DNA of 64,000 bases, from the NCBI GenBank assembly GCA_965216155.1, contig CBDCFD010000007.1:1612001-1676000 (forward strand). The letters are read 5' to 3'. This DNA comes from CATOSP01 sp965216155 (GTDB taxonomy: Bacteria; Chloroflexota; Dehalococcoidia; Lucifugimonadales; UBA3495). A program made the position numbers and the translations under genes. Positions within the stretch are counted from its first letter, which is position 1, and every line of letters begins with the position of its first letter. The notes beneath the pieces are model-generated. The model was not told where the DNA came from. It saw only the letters and a list, made by a program, of their open reading frames with translations, and searched no databases. Positions 61,616 through 64,000 of this stretch are shown here, in pieces.

Positions 61616-61642
61616 CCCCGTATCAAGTACGGGGCAGGCTCT
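61616..61642 (-). repeat. Palindromic element, copy 2 (inverted, carries stop)
   Basis: Opposite orientation to the other copies. In the transposase frame it reads SLPRT-stop-YG, placed exactly between ERHIK and ELFVFV. It is 24 bases if measured against the normal protein. Confidence 0.85.
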
Positions 61643-61881
61643 TGATGTGCCGCTCAATCCGCCGGCAGAGCTTGGCTTGCACTGCCAACGGGTCTTCCAG
61701 GAAAGGACGGCACAGCGCCAGCAACCGCTCTTCCAGCGCCAGTTGCCCCCGGGGTGGGGGCCGTCCCCCCGCCGCCGCCCACTCCCTGGCCTTGGCGTAG
61801 AGCCGTTGCGCTCCATGAGCCCACCGGGCCAGTACTGCGTCTTCCGGGTACAACGCCTTCAGCGCGTGAATGTCCCGCAGC

Positions 61882-61908
61882 AGAGCCTGCCCCGTGCTAG
61901 ATACGGGG
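61882..61908 (+). repeat. Palindromic element, copy 3
   Basis: AGAGCCTGCCCC then GTGCTAGATACGGGG; stem slightly weakened. It adds PVSSTGQA within RCWAH-LLRDIH of the IS66 transposase, in frame. Confidence 0.85.
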
Positions 61909-62064
61909 TGGGCCCAACATCTCTGTTTGAGTCCGGGGTAGTGGTGGTAGGCCACGTAGAAGTCGCTCACCAGAATCCCTTCGAAGGACTCGCCCAGGAC
62001 CTCGTCCACCACCTCCCCGCCCCGGCCCCGGCGCAGGAAGAACCGCTCCGCGGGCGTGCTGAAA

Positions 62065-62091
62065 AGCCTGCCCCCGGCCCCGACCGGGGGT
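62065..62091 (+). repeat. Palindromic element, diverged copy 4 with rebuilt stem
   Basis: The same head AGCCTGCCCC but a different hairpin: CCCCCGG/CCGGGGG with loop CCCCGA, where the others have CCCCGTA/TACGGGG. It lies between YVWT and FSTP of the transposase and is 25 bases long, so it shifts the frame. Confidence 0.7.
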
Positions 62092-62332
62092 CCAGACGTA
62101 GCCGTTTTTCCCGTTCTCCCGCCAACCCGTTTCATCGGCGTGGACCACCGGGCTGGAACGAATGCGCTCCAGCGACCCGTCCACTTCCCGCCCTCCCTGC
62201 CGGGCAACCTGGTGGACGGCCCGGACGACGGCCCCAACGCTCAGTTTCAACTGGTGGAACGTTCGCAGATACCATTGGATGGTCCTTACGGGCAGCCGGG
62301 CCTCTTCCCGCAGGGTCACTATCAGGCTTGAC

Positions 62333-62359
62333 AGAGCCTGCCCCGTACTGGATACGGGG
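62333..62359 (+). repeat. Palindromic element, copy 5
   Basis: AGAGCCTGCCCC then GTACTGGATACGGGG, identical to copy 1. It adds PVSSTGQA between RLGVN and LSSLIVTL in frame. Confidence 0.85.
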
Positions 62360-62809
62360 TTGACCCCCAGGCGCTGACGGCCTACAGCCAGACCTTTCAG
62401 AGGGCCCCGGGGCAGCCGCCGTTTCCGGCACAGCGGACACGTCCGGGCTATGAATACGTGCTCCGTGACTTCCGCCGGGACTACCGGAATGTCTATGACT
62501 TCCCGGGTCCGCTGCACCCAACCCCCGCTCAGGGTGGTATGGCATTCGGGGCAAGACTCCGGGGCGTGGACCACCCGCCCGGCGGGTTCCATCCGCGGCC
62601 GGGCGAAGCCGTGCTGACGCTTCTTTCGCGGCTTCTTCTCCTGCTCCGCCGGCTTCTTGCGCCTGGCGGCAGGTTTATGCCCCGGCATCCTGGCCCCCAG
62701 CCCGCCGCCGGACAGCCGGGCCTCCAAGCTTTCGACCCGCTGGCGCAGTTCGGCAATCGCGCCCTGTTGCCCGGTGATGACCCCCTGCTGTTCCGCGATA
62801 ACCGCCAGC

Positions 62810-62836
62810 AGAGCCTGCCCCGTACTGGATACGGGG
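62810..62836 (+). repeat. Palindromic element, copy 6
   Basis: Identical to copies 1 and 5 over 27 bases. It encodes PVSSTGQAL near the transposase N-terminus (between ASRET and LAVIAEQQG), in frame. Confidence 0.85.
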
Positions 62837-63064
62837 GTTTCCCGGCTCGCCAGGTCCAGTCCTGTTTCCATTGTTCCCTTATGCCACAACTCCGCCCCGG
62901 CCGCCAGTGCTTTTCAGCCCGGCGGCGGGCTTCGCCAAATTCGCCTCACCAACTCTGAACTGTTACTAGTTTCGGGCGGTTTGTAATGGTCTTGCTTCTG
63001 TACTATCATTCGTGATGGCAATCACAAACTCTCCATCTCTCTGTTCGTTGAGGCGCGCTATCGC

Positions 63065-64000
63065 ATGACCGTCGCTGGCCTCGTTATCATGGCTTCGGGC
63101 CTGCTGATCCTGGCGCTTACCAGCATCCCCCCGGTTACGCAAAAGCTGCGAGGCGGGATCTTCTACGGCTGGTGGGCCATTGCCCTGGCAGCCACGGTAA
63201 TGATTCTCAGCATCGTCCCCTTCTTCCACAGCATGACGGCCTGGTTCGTTGTTTTAGAGCGGCAATTCGGTTGGAACCGGACCCAGCTTTCCCTGGCTTT
63301 CTCCCTCTCCAGAGTGGAGGGCGGCATAATGGGGCCGCTTGAAGGACTCCTCATAGACAAGCTCGGCGCGCGGCGGATGGTTATCATCGGGACCACTATC
63401 CTGGGCGGCGGGTTCCTATTGTTCGGCCAAGTACGCGAACTCTGGCATTTTTACTTGGCGTTCCTCGTCATGAGTCTTGGCGGCGGTCTCGGCACCTGGC
63501 TCCCCATGATGACCGTGCTCAATAGCTGGTGGGTCCGCCGCCGGGCTACCTCCATGTCCTGGGTGCTTGTGGGCTACCGCCTTGGTGTGGTGGTGTTGGT
63601 CCCCCTGCTCACCTGGGCTATAGACGAAAATCAGTTCGGCTGGAAGGCGGGCGCAACTGGGATCGGCGTAGTCATACTTCTGGCCGCGTACCCCATCTCT
63701 CAGGCGGTACGGAACCGGCCCGAAGACTACGGCGAACTGCCCGATGGGGTAAGCGAGACCCCGGCTCCCCGGCTTGCCGGAGGTACCGAACCCGCCGCCG
63801 CCATCGTGGATGAGCGGAGCTTCACCTGGCAGGAGGCCATCCGGACCAAACCCTTCTGGCTGATGAGTGTCGGCCACGCCTGCTGCACCACGGTAGTCGT
63901 CACCATCATGGTCCACCTGGGACCTATGCTGGTCGACCGTGGGTTCTCCCTGCAGACCGTCGGTTTCGTCATTTCCATGTATACCGCTATAGGAATAGGA
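63065..64000 (+). CDS. MFS transporter, 5' part (runs off window)
   Basis: 312 codons with no stop before the window edge. Hydrophobic segments alternate with short loops through the visible N-terminal half and into the second half. The first core helix begins GGIFYGWWAIALAATVMIL, as in oxalate/formate-antiporter-like and monocarboxylate-type MFS members. The loop between helices 2 and 3 reads GLLIDKLGARRMVIIG, the conserved G-x-x-x-D-x-x-G-x-R-x pattern. The central cytoplasmic loop carries RNRPEDYGELPDG and an ERSFTWQEAIRTKPFWLMS restart. The ATG at 63065 gives about 30 residues before the first core helix; the start is not certain. Likely uptake or export of an organic acid; substrate unknown. 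Confidence 0.88.
   Translation, partial: MTVAGLVIMASGLLILALTSIPPVTQKLRGGIFYGWWAIALAATVMILSIVPFFHSMTAWFVVLERQFGWNRTQLSLAFSLSRVEGGIMGPLEGLLIDKLGARRMVIIGTTILGGGFLLFGQVRELWHFYLAFLVMSLGGGLGTWLPMMTVLNSWWVRRRATSMSWVLVGYRLGVVVLVPLLTWAIDENQFGWKAGATGIGVVILLAAYPISQAVRNRPEDYGELPDGVSETPAPRLAGGTEPAAAIVDERSFTWQEAIRTKPFWLMSVGHACCTTVVVTIMVHLGPMLVDRGFSLQTVGFVISMYTAIGIG

Larger units (their letters stand above)
61392..62871 (-). pseudogene. IS66-family transposase (TnpC) interrupted by palindromic elements
   Basis: Starts ATG 62871 (METGLDLASRET) with AAGGGA upstream and ends TGA at 61392. It contains a leucine-rich coiled region, a zinc-finger-like CPEC...CPLC segment, and catalytic D in VVHADETGWRENGKNGYVW, D in ILVSDFYVAYHHYPGLKQRCWAH, E in SDNNAAERSLRHLVISRKISGGTRS. 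Five short palindromic inserts break it. Three add PVSSTGQA in frame (62810-62836, 62333-62359, 61882-61908). One diverged copy of 25 bases (62065-62091) shifts the frame after YVWT. One in opposite orientation (61616-61642) keeps frame but puts a TGA between ERHIK and ELFVFVSHPEAPSDNN. Removing the inserts restores a normal TnpC. Confidence 0.88.
61384..62966. mobile_element. IS66-like insertion sequence carrying only tnpC
   Basis: Imperfect terminal inverted repeats (GTAACTGTTCAGACTTG at 61384-61400 against GTAACAGTTCAGAGTTG, read from the complement of 62950-62966; 15 of 17 match) bound about 1.58 kb. A single IS66-type transposase lies on the minus strand and no tnpA or tnpB is present, as in the ISBst12-like subgroup. 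No convincing 8-bp target duplication was found at these ends. CGGTTTGTAA occurs on both sides (61378-61387, 62977-62986) but does not fit the termini well. Confidence 0.75.

Noticed and set aside
61616..61642. In-frame TGA in the IS66 transposase as selenocysteine
   Set aside because: The TGA belongs to the inserted palindrome and not to a redox motif; removing the insert restores the protein.
61545..62363. 272-codon plus-strand frame in the IS66-like element
   Set aside because: Antisense to the transposase and built partly from the palindromic inserts.
61378..62986. CGGTTTGTAA on both sides of the IS66-like element as target duplication
   Set aside because: It does not abut the inverted repeats symmetrically and is not the 8-bp length expected; probably chance.

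Overview
The window reads as part of a GC-rich chromosome of a Chloroflexota-like bacterium, most likely from the SAR202/Dehalococcoidia side. This is inferred from gene content, not from a phylogeny. The signs are many type III (CaiB/BaiF) CoA-transferases and crotonase-fold enzymes, paralogous alanine-racemase-fold proteins, a complete dipeptide ABC operon, lipoproteins, and frequent GTG/TTG starts. No phage, plasmid or CRISPR module was seen.

Layout. 1-2.7 kb: the 5' part of thiG under a TPP riboswitch, a TPR gene, a small membrane protein and an orphan HsdR-N nuclease. 2.7-5.7 kb: a type I CoA-transferase operon in the order A, B-A fusion, B. 5.8-7.9 kb: groES-groEL behind a CIRCE operator. 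8-12.6 kb: two crotonases, a PHP protein, an acyl-CoA synthetase and a ketopantoate reductase-like protein. 12.6-15.2 kb: a glutaredoxin-DinB gene with an in-frame TGA at the redox cysteine, a Pro/Thr-rich lipoprotein and plsY. 15.4-20.6 kb: a split TPP decarboxylase, an 890-residue fused CaiB protein and a MenB-like crotonase. 21-27.1 kb: dipeptide ABC transporter with a broken binding-protein gene. 27.5-32.9 kb: membrane protein, ALS-like TPP enzyme, small alpha/beta-barrel protein and a CaiB pair. 33-36 kb: leuC and leuD separated by an HNH-Uma2 fusion gene. 36.6-44.9 kb: M1 aminopeptidase, metH, fhs and a NIPSNAP protein. 45-47.8 kb: hicBA and two D-threonine-aldolase-like paralogues. 48.2-52.8 kb: second CaiB pair, a crotonase and a serine hydrolase. 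52.9-59.3 kb: recQ, an Ada-type zinc domain protein, then (minus strand) rpmH-rnpA-yidD-two lipoproteins-yidC-jag. 59.6-63 kb: tRNA-Leu(CAA), an IS701-like and an IS66-like element. 63-64 kb: the start of an MFS transporter.

How the genes fit together. Activation of acids to CoA esters (AMP-ligase, type I and III CoA-transferases), hydration (four crotonases), TPP-dependent C-C chemistry and peptide uptake suggest a heterotroph using diverse organic acids. metH and fhs form a one-carbon block.

Most unusual points. (1) A candidate UxxC selenoprotein (glutaredoxin-DinB) with a hairpin at the right distance after the TGA. (2) A short palindromic element, present six times inside two unrelated transposase genes; its length is about a multiple of three, and one diverged copy keeps the hairpin with changed bases. 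(3) Three type III CoA-transferase systems, each combining one half that keeps the catalytic Asp with one half that appears to lack it.
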